This document shows, piece by piece, positions 8,558 to 16,769 of a stretch of DNA of 47,136 nt. The translations under genes were made by a program, and so were the position numbers. The notes beneath the pieces are model-generated. The model saw only the letters and a program-made list of their open reading frames with translations, did no database searches and was not told the DNA's origin. The first letter of the stretch is position 1. Every line of letters begins with the position of its first letter. Source of the stretch: an uncultured Acidimicrobiaceae bacterium. GTDB lineage: Bacteria; Actinomycetota; Acidimicrobiia; Acidimicrobiales; SZUA-35. The stretch lies in NCBI GenBank assembly GCA_947259095.1, contig CAMYLA010000029.1, forward strand, positions 1 to 47,136, written 5' to 3'.

Positions 8558-9117
8558 TTGGACTCCAGCTATCGGTGGTCGTCATCATCATCAACCCAGC
8601 AGATCGGGGCCAATGACCGACGTCCAACCGAATCCTAGGCCGTCGTCGATCTGGAAGTGATGAGCGACCGGTGTTTCCCGCCGAGTTGTACAGAGCGCAG
8701 CCCGTTGTCGCCGAAGGCGATCGCTCCAGCTCGTGAACGGTGGCGAGAACTTCGTCCCGGTCGGCTTCCTCCGGAGGTTGGTCACACACTGGCTCTGTTC
8801 GTGGTGTTCCACGGCAGCAGGTAGGGATACGAGATCGCCCGCGCCGCCTCCTGCAACCGCCGCCGGCCGCTCAGTATCGCCGCTCAGAGATCGGGAACCG
8901 GAGCGCTCGGGTTGCAGCGAAATGCGTGGGTCAGACGCTCGATAATCTCGGAGCCCGATCGATCGTCAACCGGCCACATTCGGGCTACCGCCGAGCATCG
9001 CCCGAGGCCGCGAGGAGGCCGCGTCCGCCGCCGTTCGCAAGCGTGCGCCGAGACAACGGCCGTCCCTAGCGAACTGCAACTAGCGGCGTTGAACACCCCT
9101 GCACCAACCCGAACAGC
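8558..9117. other. Gene-poor stretch before the second tRNA-Ser repeat
   Basis: About 560 bases hold only short overlapping frames with no recognisable product. The promoter of the universal stress protein gene should lie at its left edge. No integrase gene or remnant is seen next to the repeat at 9118. Confidence 0.4.
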
Positions 9118-9174
9118 ACTGCTAAGGAGGTGTCCTCGCAAGGGGACCGTGGGTTCAAATCCCACCCTCTCCGC
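9118..9174 (+). repeat. att-like direct repeat, 3' fragment of tRNA-Ser(GCU), copy 2
   Basis: This is the second identical 57-bp copy of the tRNA-Ser(GCU) 3' region (anticodon loop, variable arm, T-arm and acceptor strand). As in copy 1, the 5' half of the tRNA is absent upstream. Flanking bases differ from copy 1 on both sides, so the identity stops exactly at the tRNA-like segment. With copy 1 it brackets 8.9 kb of accessory genes and supports site-specific integration at a tRNA-Ser gene outside the window. Confidence 0.85.
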
Positions 9175-9181
9175 TCATGAG

Positions 9182-9216
9182 ACCCGCTGAAACTCCAGTA
9201 GTTCAGCGGGTTTCTA
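9182..9216 (+). terminator. Intrinsic terminator after tRNA-Ser fragment 2
   Basis: A 10-bp perfect stem (ACCCGCTGAA at 9182-9191 with TTCAGCGGGT at 9202-9211) is followed by TTCT. It lies 7 bp after the tRNA-Ser fragment. Confidence 0.75.
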
Positions 9217-9590
9217 CGTTTTGGGGGCCGGCGGCCAAACCCCCAAGTCGGGATGCCGACACCCCAGGATTACGCTTTGGCTATGCGGTCCAGCCCATGG
9301 CGTTCAAGCCCGGTGGCGTCTTGAGCACACACCCACGACCCTCGTAGTTGTGAGCGACAGGCCCCGAAACGCCATCCGTAGCAGCCCGGGATCGCATCCA
9401 GCGACTGGGGCAGGGGCCAGGTTGCCTTCCCGAAATTTGAGCAGTCGTCCTCTCCGGTTCGAACGCCCGAGGCATAGCAACGTCCGAGAGCGACATTGAC
9501 CTGCTGCTCATACGGGACCCATTGTCCAGCCGAAGTGAATACCGGAGTCGCGCCTCTGCGATCTCCAATCGGATAGACAAGCGGCATTCC
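9217..9590. other. Gap beyond the island repeat
   Basis: About 370 bases. Minus-strand frames cross it (for example 9270-9587) but show no family resemblance and do not continue the adjacent IS3 transposase. It probably contains decayed mobile DNA. Confidence 0.35.
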
Positions 9591-9593
9591 CTC

Positions 9594-9857
9594 TCAACAT
9601 CGACCTACTCCGGCCTCGTGTTGGCGGCAGCGGCGGCCGAACTCGATCGAGGTGTATTGGGCGGTTCCTTGATCGGAATGATGGACAGGAGAAGGGCCAG
9701 GGTTGCGGGTCTCGACCGCCAGGTTGAAGGCGTCGATGATGAGTTCGGGCCGCATGCGGGTGGCGTAGGACCACCCGGCGATCCGTCGGGAGAACACATC
9801 GAGCACGGTGGCGAGATACCCGAACCCCGCCCAGGTTGGACCGTGGATGTTTTGGGG
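9594..9857 (-). pseudogene. IS3-family transposase fragment (rve domain)
   Basis: The minus-strand frame reads TWAGFGYLATVLDVFSRRIA and continues with HHSDQGT-AQYTSIEFGRRCR. These are the first two acidic blocks of the IS3/IS150 OrfB integrase core. The last acidic motif and the C terminus are missing, because the frame enters unrelated sequence and stops at 9594. The N-terminal part is missing too, because just upstream the sequence becomes the 3' end of a group II intron. An extra residue sits in the HHSDxGxQYTS block. It is non-functional. Boundaries are approximate at the upstream end. Confidence 0.75.
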
Positions 9858-9914
9858 TCGGACCGCAGCGCCCTGTCAGCGTTTCTGCTGGTCGATTTCT
9901 GCGGCCCGCCCTCC

Positions 9915-9948
9915 GAACCGGACGTGCGATTTTCACCACATCCGGCTC
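9915..9948 (-). ncRNA. Group II intron domain V
   Basis: Read on the minus strand, the 34 nucleotides start GAGCCGGATG, have a GTGAAAAT tip containing the GAAA tetraloop, and end ACGTCCGGTTC. This matches the conserved domain V hairpin, including the AGC catalytic triad on the 5' strand and the two-base bulge (CG) on the 3' strand. The stem GAGCCGGA/TCCGGTTC pairs with one G-T. It lies downstream of the maturase remnant, as expected. Confidence 0.85.
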
Positions 9949-10009
9949 TCCATGTGTTCACGCCGCTGGCACGGGTGATCCTGTTGTTGCGCTCGTCCCT
10001 GGCGTCGAG

Positions 10010-10680
10010 ATCTTGGCGCCCCGGTAGCGGTATCGCTCAAGAGCGACCGTGTTGGGGCGGAACATCTCGATGCCGCCGTCGTGGATCCTCCAACCAGGGA
10101 GGTAGCGGCGAACCAGGTTGTGCATATTCAGCGCGACGTGTCGCTTCTTCAACCAGCCGCGGATCCGCCAGAAGGCGAGTGGGCGATGTAGTTGAAGGTC
10201 CGCGACGACGCCCCGTGCCTGGAATAGTTGCACCAGCCCCGCAGCGTCGGGTTCAATCGGCGCAACAGGTCGGCGAGGGTTCGGTGACGATGACGGCGAG
10301 TCAGCGATCTGATCTTCCCGATGATCGAGCCAACGACTTCTTCGACGGATAGGTGTAGATCGCCTTCTTGACTGCCCGTCTTGACTGCCCGTCTTGACTG
10401 CCCGACCTCTCCAGTTCCGAGGCTGGATGCGCCAAGCCAAGAAGTCGAACCCCTCATCAATGTGGCAGTCCCTCGTCTTCTCTTCCCCGGCACGACGGCG
10501 CTTGGCCCGAGTCCATTCCGGGCCGAGCGCTTCCCATTTCTGGGTGAAATGCTCATCAAGAACAGACAAGGCAATATTGGGCAAACAGCGGCGAGAGGAT
10601 CCCGCCTTGGGGAGTGCCAGTGATCGTCGCCCTATGGCTGCCGTCCTCAGCGAGTTCGTCATCCTGTGATACTCGCAAGC
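10010..10680 (-). pseudogene. ltrA: Group II intron reverse transcriptase/maturase, deleted and frameshifted
   Basis: Pieces of an LtrA-like protein can be followed 5' to 3' on the minus strand. RT block 4 (GTPQGGILSPLFA, about 10581-10620) is followed by a frameshift, then NIALSVLDEHFTQKWEALGPEW. The frame then jumps directly to EKTRDCHIDEGFDFLAWRIQ (about 10412-10480), so the YADD active-site block is deleted. After a 13-bp triplet repeat the maturase domain follows (LRRLNPTLRGWCNY, then FWRIRGWLKKRHV and RYRYRGAKI, to about 10010) in other frames. The protein cannot be active. Confidence 0.8.
10368..10406. repeat. Three tandem 13-bp repeats
   Basis: The unit TTGACTGCCCGTC occurs at 10368-10380 and 10381-10393, with a one-base variant at 10394-10406. 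The unit is not a multiple of three, so it breaks the maturase frame. It lies inside the decayed intron ORF. Confidence 0.85.
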
Positions 10681-10705
10681 GCACGTACCGTGCTGGTCCG
10701 ACCGG

Positions 10706-11983
10706 CTATCGGGCCCTTCCGGTAGCTCTGGCGGCGAGCGCATCGCGAGGGGGTCGTCCCAACGTTCGCACCACGATCGCTAGGAGGTCGGAGCCGAGGA
10801 GGCGCGCCACGATGCCCCAGTTGCTCAGCTTCGGGTCCGGGTCGAGGCCGTCGCCCATGCGGGTGAGCTGACGCTGGTACCAGGCAAGTTGCAGCATGTT
10901 GTCGAGTAGTCGCACGCCGACCTTGGGCTCGATGTCCGCAGCGGCCTGCGCCTGCCCGGTCAGCAAGCGGGCAGGCAGCTCCGGCTCGAGCGCCATCGGT
11001 CGGGCGATCCCTACAAGGTCGATCGCCCCAGAGTCGATGGCGTCGGCCATCGCCGCGGCGGTGCGGAAGCCCCCGGTCAGCATTAGCGGCAGATCCACCG
11101 TCGTGCGCATCTTCTCGGCGTACTCGAAGAAGAACGCCTCGCGTCGTCGCGTGCTCTCACGCCTGGGGGCGCCGTCGCCCATCATCCGTGGCGACTCGTA
11201 GTTGCCGCCGGAGATCTCGAGCAGGTCGATGCCAGCGGCCTCGAGGGCCTGTGCGACCACCATTGAGTCTTCGAGCGAGAAGCCACCCTCCTGGAAGTCG
11301 GCGGAGTTGAGCTTGACCCCGATGGCGAAGTCCGGCCCGACGGTGGCACGGGTGCGCTCGACGATCTGTAGGAGAAACCGCATGCGCCCGGCCAGGTCAC
11401 CGCCCCATTCGTCGTTGCGTCGGTTGGACAGCGGCGAGAGGAACTGGCTGACCAGATAGCCGTGGGCGCCGTGGACCTGGATCCCGGAGAAGTCGGCCTC
11501 CATGGCGACGCGGGCCGTGTTCACGTAGCGCTGCAAGAGGCCTTCGATCTCCGCCGGGCCCAGCGCCCGAGGATGGGCGAACAGGCCGGCCATGCCCACC
11601 AGCGGCACATCCGAGGGGCCCACCGGATCGGACGTCACCATCCTCGGTGCCTGCCGACCTGCATGGCTGATCTGCATGAACAGTTTCGCTCCGTCAGCCT
11701 GAGCGGCGGCGGCCCAACGGCGCAGCTCGAGCAGGTGTCGGTCGTCCTCGACGACGACGTTGTGTGTCTCCGTGCGACCGCCAGGGGCGATGATCACGTT
11801 GCCGGAGATCAGCAGGCCGGCGCCGCTGTGACCAAGCCGATCGTACAGACGCACGAGCTCGTCGGTCGGCGCCCCGTTGTCGTCGGCCATGTTCTCGCTC
11901 ATCGCAGCTTTCGCCAGCCGGTTGGCGAGGGTGACCCCGGCGGGCAGTTCCAGCGGGGCAGAGAGGGAGGCCAGGCAGCTCAT
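10706..11983 (-). CDS. Old Yellow Enzyme-family NADH:flavin oxidoreductase
   Basis: This 425-residue protein is an FMN-dependent TIM-barrel ene-reductase. The QISHAGRQ segment at 104-111 and the HGAHGYLVSQFLSP segment at 171-184 are diagnostic, the latter followed by SNRRNDEWGG. It ends after the barrel and lacks the C-terminal FAD/NAD domain of 2,4-dienoyl-CoA reductases, so it is a single-domain OYE. The family reduces activated C=C bonds using NAD(P)H; the physiological substrate is unknown. The ATG at 11983 starts conserved sequence. The gene is solitary; its stop lies next to the decayed group II intron, which has not disrupted it. Confidence 0.88.
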   Translation of the reverse strand: MSCLASLSAPLELPAGVTLANRLAKAAMSENMADDNGAPTDELVRLYDRLGHSGAGLLISGNVIIAPGGRTETHNVVVEDDRHLLELRRWAAAAQADGAKLFMQISHAGRQAPRMVTSDPVGPSDVPLVGMAGLFAHPRALGPAEIEGLLQRYVNTARVAMEADFSGIQVHGAHGYLVSQFLSPLSNRRNDEWGGDLAGRMRFLLQIVERTRATVGPDFAIGVKLNSADFQEGGFSLEDSMVVAQALEAAGIDLLEISGGNYESPRMMGDGAPRRESTRRREAFFFEYAEKMRTTVDLPLMLTGGFRTAAAMADAIDSGAIDLVGIARPMALEPELPARLLTGQAQAAADIEPKVGVRLLDNMLQLAWYQRQLTRMGDGLDPDPKLSNWGIVARLLGSDLLAIVVRTLGRPPRDALAARATGRAR

Positions 11984-13290
11984 GACGCGAGTATGACGAC
12001 TGATGTCGCTCTGTCAACCAACGGTCAACCTGCGTCGTGGTCGACCCACCCGATCTCGATGGGTACGTGCCTCGCCCCAACTCGCCGCCTCGGGTGAGCG
12101 TCCTGGTCGCCTCGGTTGAGCGTCCTGGTCGCCGCGAAGAGGGCTTGGGGTCCGACGGCGATCGGACCTGGTCAGGGGTGGTCATCTGCTCAGCCGCTCG
12201 TTGGGCCTCGCGGAGACTCACCGACCTCCGGTCGGCCGGCGATGTTCTTGGATGCACGCATACCCCACGGGTTGCCCACGACGTCGTGGCGACACTGGAA
12301 GTGAACGATATGGAGCGGTCCAGCCGCTGAGTGTCGGTCAGGCCGCTCGATCATCGGTCAGGATCTCCGGCGGGTTCGTCGGTCGGGCCGCCGGACGGCG
12401 AGCTAGCCGTGCACTGGCACCAGGCGGTGTGACGATGGCGTCGAGAACGAGTCCCCGGCCGGTCGTTCGACGCTGCTCGATGAAGTCTGTCTATGTGCAG
12501 GTCGCCAGGTAGTTGTTTTGGCGCAGCAGGAAGAGGGTCCGCGCAGCTGAGGCAGCGCTCTGTTCGTTGCTGCAATCGCCAACCAGTCCAGCAGATTTTG
12601 CCTGGTTGCATGCGAAGAGCATTGTGTCGGCAAGCGCCATTCCGATTCGAGCACCGGCCTCGCCCAGTGCTCTGGCCAGTTCAAGACAGAACGCGACCTT
12701 TGCCGAGTCCAGCCATTCACCTCCCGCCGGTAGCGGGTCGCCGACGGCCGGTCGGTCTTCCGCGATTTGTGTCAGGCTTGTCGATGTCAAGCGTGTTCGG
12801 GAACGCTCGCATTGCGGATTTGACTCGGTTCACGTACTACTGTTGGGCCGGCGTGAGATCGTAATCGTTGGCGACGGACTCGATGGTTGCCGCGGAATAC
12901 GTGGCCGTGGATGCGAACACCTCCTCATCTCTGGAGAACGTTTCACTCCCAACGTGCCTCGGGGCCTATTTTGGCGACCGGTCGGGACTTATGCCTCTGG
13001 CCTCAGACCAGTAGGTTCGGTGTGATTGTGGTCGTGCGTTGGAGGGCTTCTTATCTCTGGGTGGGGCGAACTGCAAGGGGGATCGATCGAGCTGCGGTAT
13101 GGCGGACGCCTGAGCACAGCGGAAAGCGAGTTCCGCGATGCCTTCCCTCACTCGGTCAGCCTCACCGGCCCGCGGTGAGGGAGGCCACGGTCGCCGCCTA
13201 TCAGGGCGATCCGTCCCTGGTCGAGCTGGAGCTGGGAGATCGGGATCTCGCCGCTCGATTGGTCGGTCCTGCCGATGTTCCGGTCTGCCA
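11984..13290. other. Long gene-poor stretch
   Basis: About 1.3 kb with many short overlapping frames on both strands and no family resemblance. One weak candidate gene (12491-12790 minus) is listed separately. Downstream of a decayed intron and before a low-GC gene, this is probably degraded accessory DNA. The OYE promoter should lie at its left edge. Confidence 0.45.
12491..12790 (-). CDS. Possible small hypothetical protein
   Basis: A 99-codon frame with a TTG start gives a plausible globular sequence. Its helical middle reads LDSAKVAFCLELARALGEAG, followed by a C-terminal helix-like part, with alanine and leucine spacing like a folded protein. No homologue comes to mind, and there is no strong ribosome binding site. 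It sits alone in a degraded region. It may be a real small gene or chance coding in GC-rich DNA. Confidence 0.3.
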   Translation of the reverse strand: MTSTSLTQIAEDRPAVGDPLPAGGEWLDSAKVAFCLELARALGEAGARIGMALADTMLFACNQAKSAGLVGDCSNEQSAASAARTLFLLRQNNYLATCT

Positions 13291-13304
13291 TATCTCCAAA
13301 GATA
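13291..13304. promoter_or_regulatory. Short inverted repeat upstream of the SnoaL-like gene
   Basis: TATCT-CCAA-AGATA is a perfect 5-bp inverted repeat located 10 bp before the AAGGAG ribosome binding site (13315-13320) of the next gene. It could be part of an operator or a small 5' hairpin. No promoter boxes are certain. Confidence 0.35.
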
Positions 13305-13329
13305 GTTTTCGATTAAGGAGCAATACATA

Positions 13330-13797
13330 ATGTCAATAGACGAGAACAAAGACCTCGTTAGAAGTTGGTACGATGTCCCCAGCATCGAAGAATGGCTTCG
13401 CCGGAGACCCGAAATTGAGAACGTAGTGGGAACCAATACAGACAAATTGAAGTCAGCTATGCCAGCGTTCTTTGCCCACGAATACACCTCACATCGTCCT
13501 GGAGGTGATATGTCTCTTGAGGCTTTTGTGCAGTATCAAATTACGCGTCTGCCGGCTTTCCCTGATCTTAGTTGTACGGTTGAAGACATCATCGCCGAGG
13601 GACAAAAAGTGATGGTGCGCTTCATCGTTCGTGGCACTCATCTGGGCACATTTCGCGGCATTCCAGCCACTGGAAAGAAGATAGAAATGGGTGGCATGAG
13701 CTTGGAAAGATGTGCTGCCGGCAAGATGGCAGAGGGCTGGCACTACTCAGACACGCTCGGCATGCTGCAACAGCTTGGCATGATTCCTTCTCAGTAA
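13330..13797 (+). CDS. SnoaL-like/ester-cyclase-family protein
   Basis: This 155-residue protein has the alpha+beta-barrel pattern of the SnoaL/NTF2-like superfamily. An N-terminal helix with a SWYD motif is followed by FFAHEYTSHRPGGDMSLE. Strands such as KVMVRFIVRGTHLGTFRGIPATGKKI and the final GWHYSDTLGMLQQLG are typical of SnoaL-like polyketide cyclases. Members include cyclases and isomerases as well as proteins of unknown role. A perfect AAGGAG lies 9 bases before the ATG. G+C in two sampled 60-base lines is 59 of 120, well below the neighbours, which suggests recent transfer. It stands alone, so no pathway can be assigned. Confidence 0.75.
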   Translation: MSIDENKDLVRSWYDVPSIEEWLRRRPEIENVVGTNTDKLKSAMPAFFAHEYTSHRPGGDMSLEAFVQYQITRLPAFPDLSCTVEDIIAEGQKVMVRFIVRGTHLGTFRGIPATGKKIEMGGMSLERCAAGKMAEGWHYSDTLGMLQQLGMIPSQ

Positions 13798-13913
13798 GCT
13801 TTGCCAACTCTGTGCCAACGAGGGCCCCGAGGCTGAACGGCGCAGCGGGCTGGTCGGTCACCACCGGCTCTGCAACAGCGTGAGGGCCCTTCGCCCACGA
13901 GTTATCGACGTCG

Positions 13914-14594
13914 TCATGAGCCGACCTGGCCGCCGGCCAGTACCCCTGCGACAACCTCCCGGTCATAGAGTGTTTCGCAAGGAATGCCGTTCAGATCGGC
14001 GTCCATCCGGTCCGGCCTGCCTTCGAGCGACCAGTACACGAGCGACCAGAAGAAGTCGACAGACGGTGCGCTGAGTTGGCGGAATGGGTACGCCTCGATT
14101 TCTTCGTTGCGGAGGTCACGACAGAACAGGCCCTTGGGGGTGTTCCGGTAGGCCTCCACAAGCCCGTCGGTGGAGGCGGGAATGTCGGTGGCCACATCGT
14201 ATGCGGCCCTTCCGTTGGCGTCGAGCACATAGACGATCAGTCCCCCGTCCTCTACCTCGGATCCCGGCTCGGTTGGGGTACGTGTTGAGCAACCGAAGAC
14301 GCCGCCGACCTCGATCGGGCCGGTGTCGGTGCAGACAAGCTCGGTTGGTCCGGTCACCCCCGGCGGCGGCGACTTGGCGAAGCGAGCATCAAACTGTGTT
14401 TGGATCTGGGCAACCACAGCTTCCACGGTCCCAGATTGTGTGCCGGCCGTCGCGGTGTCGGCGGTTGACGTTGCAGCCGAACCGTCAGCTGCTGTGGTGG
14501 ACGCCTCATCGCTTTCGCTGCTGCAACCCGTGATGCCGCCGGCCACGATGGCAATGGCGAGCAGGACGGCGACGATGGCTGCTCCCTTTCGCAC
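13914..14594 (-). CDS. Secreted lipoprotein with Excalibur-like C-terminal motif
   Basis: This 226-residue protein has a lipoprotein signal: a basic start (MRKGA), a hydrophobic core and the lipobox ITGC, with Cys24 followed by a Ser/Thr/Ala-rich linker to about residue 60. The mature part has several cysteines. Near the C terminus is DADLNGIPCETLYD, similar to the calcium-binding DxDxDGxxCE motif of Excalibur domains but with the second Asp replaced. It is expected to be anchored on the outer face of the membrane. Function is unknown. It is divergent from the AMIN-like gene at 14908, with about 310 bp between them. Confidence 0.7.
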   Translation of the reverse strand: MRKGAAIVAVLLAIAIVAGGITGCSSESDEASTTAADGSAATSTADTATAGTQSGTVEAVVAQIQTQFDARFAKSPPPGVTGPTELVCTDTGPIEVGGVFGCSTRTPTEPGSEVEDGGLIVYVLDANGRAAYDVATDIPASTDGLVEAYRNTPKGLFCRDLRNEEIEAYPFRQLSAPSVDFFWSLVYWSLEGRPDRMDADLNGIPCETLYDREVVAGVLAGGQVGS

Positions 14595-14907
14595 GGAGTG
14601 CCTCCGATCCGAGGTTGGACCTTCATCGTGCGCGCCGATCCTGGCTTCGGGTCACGGTCAAACGTCCCGATCTTGGGAACGAGGAGACTGCTCGGTCACG
14701 CCAGCTGGCGCCGAAAGACGTCGTGACCGGTCGGGATCATGCGGATCCGTTCGGCCGGTTGTCGATGTTGCAGTTTGACGAACGTACGGTCAGCTGCGGG
14801 CCCATGAAGCACCACGCGTCGATTAGTATCGGTCGTACGTGGACAAGCCGAGACCCGGCGGTCCTCGCCGGTCGTCCGGAGTCCACCCGTGCAGAAGGAA
14901 TGCGCAC
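14595..14907. other. Divergent intergenic region
   Basis: About 310 bases lie between two divergent genes for exported proteins, so promoters in both directions are expected. I see no certain promoter boxes or operator. The open frames on either strand have no recognisable content. Confidence 0.4.
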
Positions 14908-16053
14908 ATGAGGACTTCACGAGTCGTCGTCTCCATGCTGGTTCTGCTCGCCGTTGTCGGCGCCGGGCCACTGGTCGGGGCCAGCCAACGCTGTCCCCAT
15001 GTCAGCTGGGGTTCCCTGGAGAAGGAGTCGAGCCAGGTCGGGGTGGACACCTTTGTCACCGGCGTCCGAGTAGGCCGACACACCTGCTTCGACCGCCTGG
15101 TGATTGATCTCGGCGGAGAAACAACGGGCTACCGGGTCAGGTTTGTCTCACAGCTCGAGCAGGAGGGATCTGGCCATGCGGTTCCGATTTCCGGTGGCGC
15201 AATTCTCGCCGTCACGGTTCTCGCCCCTCCCTCTGGCGAGGACGGGGAGGCGAGGGTCGACGGAGCAGCGGTCGACGCAACCAACGTCGGCCCCTTCGGG
15301 ACGTTTCGAGATGTTGCCTGGGCCGGAGGCTTCGAGGGTCAGACGACGCTGGGGCTGGGCGTCCGGGCACGCCTCCCGTTCCGGGTGTTCGCCCTCGACG
15401 GCCCTGGCGACGGGTCGCGACTGGTTATCGACGTCACCCACCACTGGCCCGCTGCGGCAGGCTCCCCCTCACCGACCTTGCCGGGTGAGCCCTTCGACGG
15501 CTTCCCGAACAGCGGGGACCACCTTGGCGTCATGGGGGTTGCTCACGACGACGTCTTGAATATTCGCGCTGCGCCGGGCACAGACCAGAAGGTGGTCGCC
15601 AAGGCCGCTCCGACCTTGGATAACGCAGTGGCCACCGGCCGAGCGCGGATGCTTCAGCGCTCGATTTGGTACGAGGTGAGCGTGGACGGCGTCATCGGAT
15701 GGGCAAACTCGAAGTTCCTTACCTTTGTCGGTTCAACCGACGACGTGACATCAGCGTTCCTCAACGGGGCCCCCAGGCCCGAGACCGAGACCATGGTCGA
15801 GATGGGCGAGCTGGTCGCTGCCGGCTTCGCCTCCGATGACCCGCCATCCCGCATCGTGCAGAGTGTTGCTGCCTCGGTCGGGGATCTCGGTGACGTCACC
15901 TACGACGTGATCGGATTCGGCGATGATTCCGTCGCCGGTGTCCGGCTCCATATCTTCGCCGCTCCCAGCGAGAGCGGCGAGGGGTTCGTGCTCACTGCGA
16001 TTGAGGCCACCGAGTTCTGCGGGCGCGGCTCGGACGGGACGATATGTGTCTGA
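14908..16053 (+). CDS. Secreted protein with AMIN-like and SH3-like domains
   Basis: This 381-residue protein has a Sec signal peptide (MRTSRVVVSMLVLLAVVGAG, cleavage near residue 25). Next comes an AMIN-like beta domain (about 50-185), with the family pattern DTFVTGVRVGRHTCFDRLVIDL and ending RLVIDVTHHW. A bacterial SH3-type domain (about 208-275) contains DVLNIRAAPGTDQKVVAK and GWANSKFL. The C-terminal region of about 100 residues resembles no domain I know. AMIN and SH3 domains bind peptidoglycan, so a cell-wall role is inferred. The frame is open from 14839, but the ATG at 14908 gives the signal peptide and has AGAAGGA upstream. Confidence 0.8.
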   Translation: MRTSRVVVSMLVLLAVVGAGPLVGASQRCPHVSWGSLEKESSQVGVDTFVTGVRVGRHTCFDRLVIDLGGETTGYRVRFVSQLEQEGSGHAVPISGGAILAVTVLAPPSGEDGEARVDGAAVDATNVGPFGTFRDVAWAGGFEGQTTLGLGVRARLPFRVFALDGPGDGSRLVIDVTHHWPAAAGSPSPTLPGEPFDGFPNSGDHLGVMGVAHDDVLNIRAAPGTDQKVVAKAAPTLDNAVATGRARMLQRSIWYEVSVDGVIGWANSKFLTFVGSTDDVTSAFLNGAPRPETETMVEMGELVAAGFASDDPPSRIVQSVAASVGDLGDVTYDVIGFGDDSVAGVRLHIFAAPSESGEGFVLTAIEATEFCGRGSDGTICV

Positions 16054-16769
16054 CCTCGTATCGGCTGTCCCCGTAGACGAGACGGAGGCAGATCACGGGT
16101 CCGCTCGATGGCACCCCGAAGGTTCGTCCCACTCGAACCGATGACCCTCTCGGCGCCGACCCCCGGGCTGAGCAACCGCCCCTCGGCCAGTTGCCCGGCT
16201 GCTGCGACGAAGGCCGTATCCCGATGGGCATCAAACACGAGTACTTGGAGAAGGCGCGCTCACCCCTGACGCCCGCCCGGCCGGTGGGGGGTCGCCTTCG
16301 AGCACCTTTGCGATATGGCCGTTCCAAGATGGTCTTCAAACCTCCAAACGGAGTGGTCAGAAGTCACAACTGAATCGCGAAATGAGACAGAATTCATCTG
16401 CTCGTAGGAGAAATGATCGAGCGATGGCAAGCCATATCGATGCCTTGCATTCCGGCCGGCGCTCCGATTTGAGCATCCGTCTCAAACGATCTAGACTCAT
16501 GCTAGGAGTCGGCAGGAAACCTGGAGGGAACGGTTGCGACAGGTGCGGAATCGAGCTTCGGCCGCGTGCCCGAGACTGGTTCCGGAGCCGAAGCGTGACG
16601 CCATGATCGGGCGACGATTCGACGGTATTTCCGACGCGGGGGAAGCGCCAGATCGAGATTCCAAGGCTGTAGCGCAGGCCATTCATTTCCCCCTTTGCCA
16701 GCGTTTCGTCCAGCACCACCTCCTCGCCGGCGGCGGTCACGATCGCACGGTCGCTCGGAGGATCAGGCC
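16054..16769. other. Long leader region upstream of the NRPS gene
   Basis: About 715 bases without a convincing gene. The promoter of the large NRPS gene should be here. Base composition in 16370-16520 is more AT-rich than the surroundings, as expected for a regulatory stretch. The NRPS ribosome binding site GGAGGA is at 16757-16762. Frames on both strands are short or shadows. Confidence 0.4.

Larger units (their letters stand above)
9870..10690 (-). mobile_element. Group II intron remnant
   Basis: A decayed bacterial group II intron lies on the minus strand. Its 3' part keeps a clear domain V (9915-9948), and its reading frame carries pieces of the intron-encoded RT/maturase in several frames. 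The 5' half of the intron (domains I-III and the start of the ORF) is missing, since sequence similarity ends next to the stop of the Old Yellow Enzyme gene at 10706. The 3' side abuts an IS3 transposase fragment, consistent with the intron having inserted into or beside that IS. Ends are estimated from where recognisable sequence stops. Confidence 0.8.

Noticed and set aside
9915..10680. An active group II intron with working maturase
   Set aside because: The YADD catalytic block is deleted and the ORF is frameshifted; the 5' half of the intron is absent.
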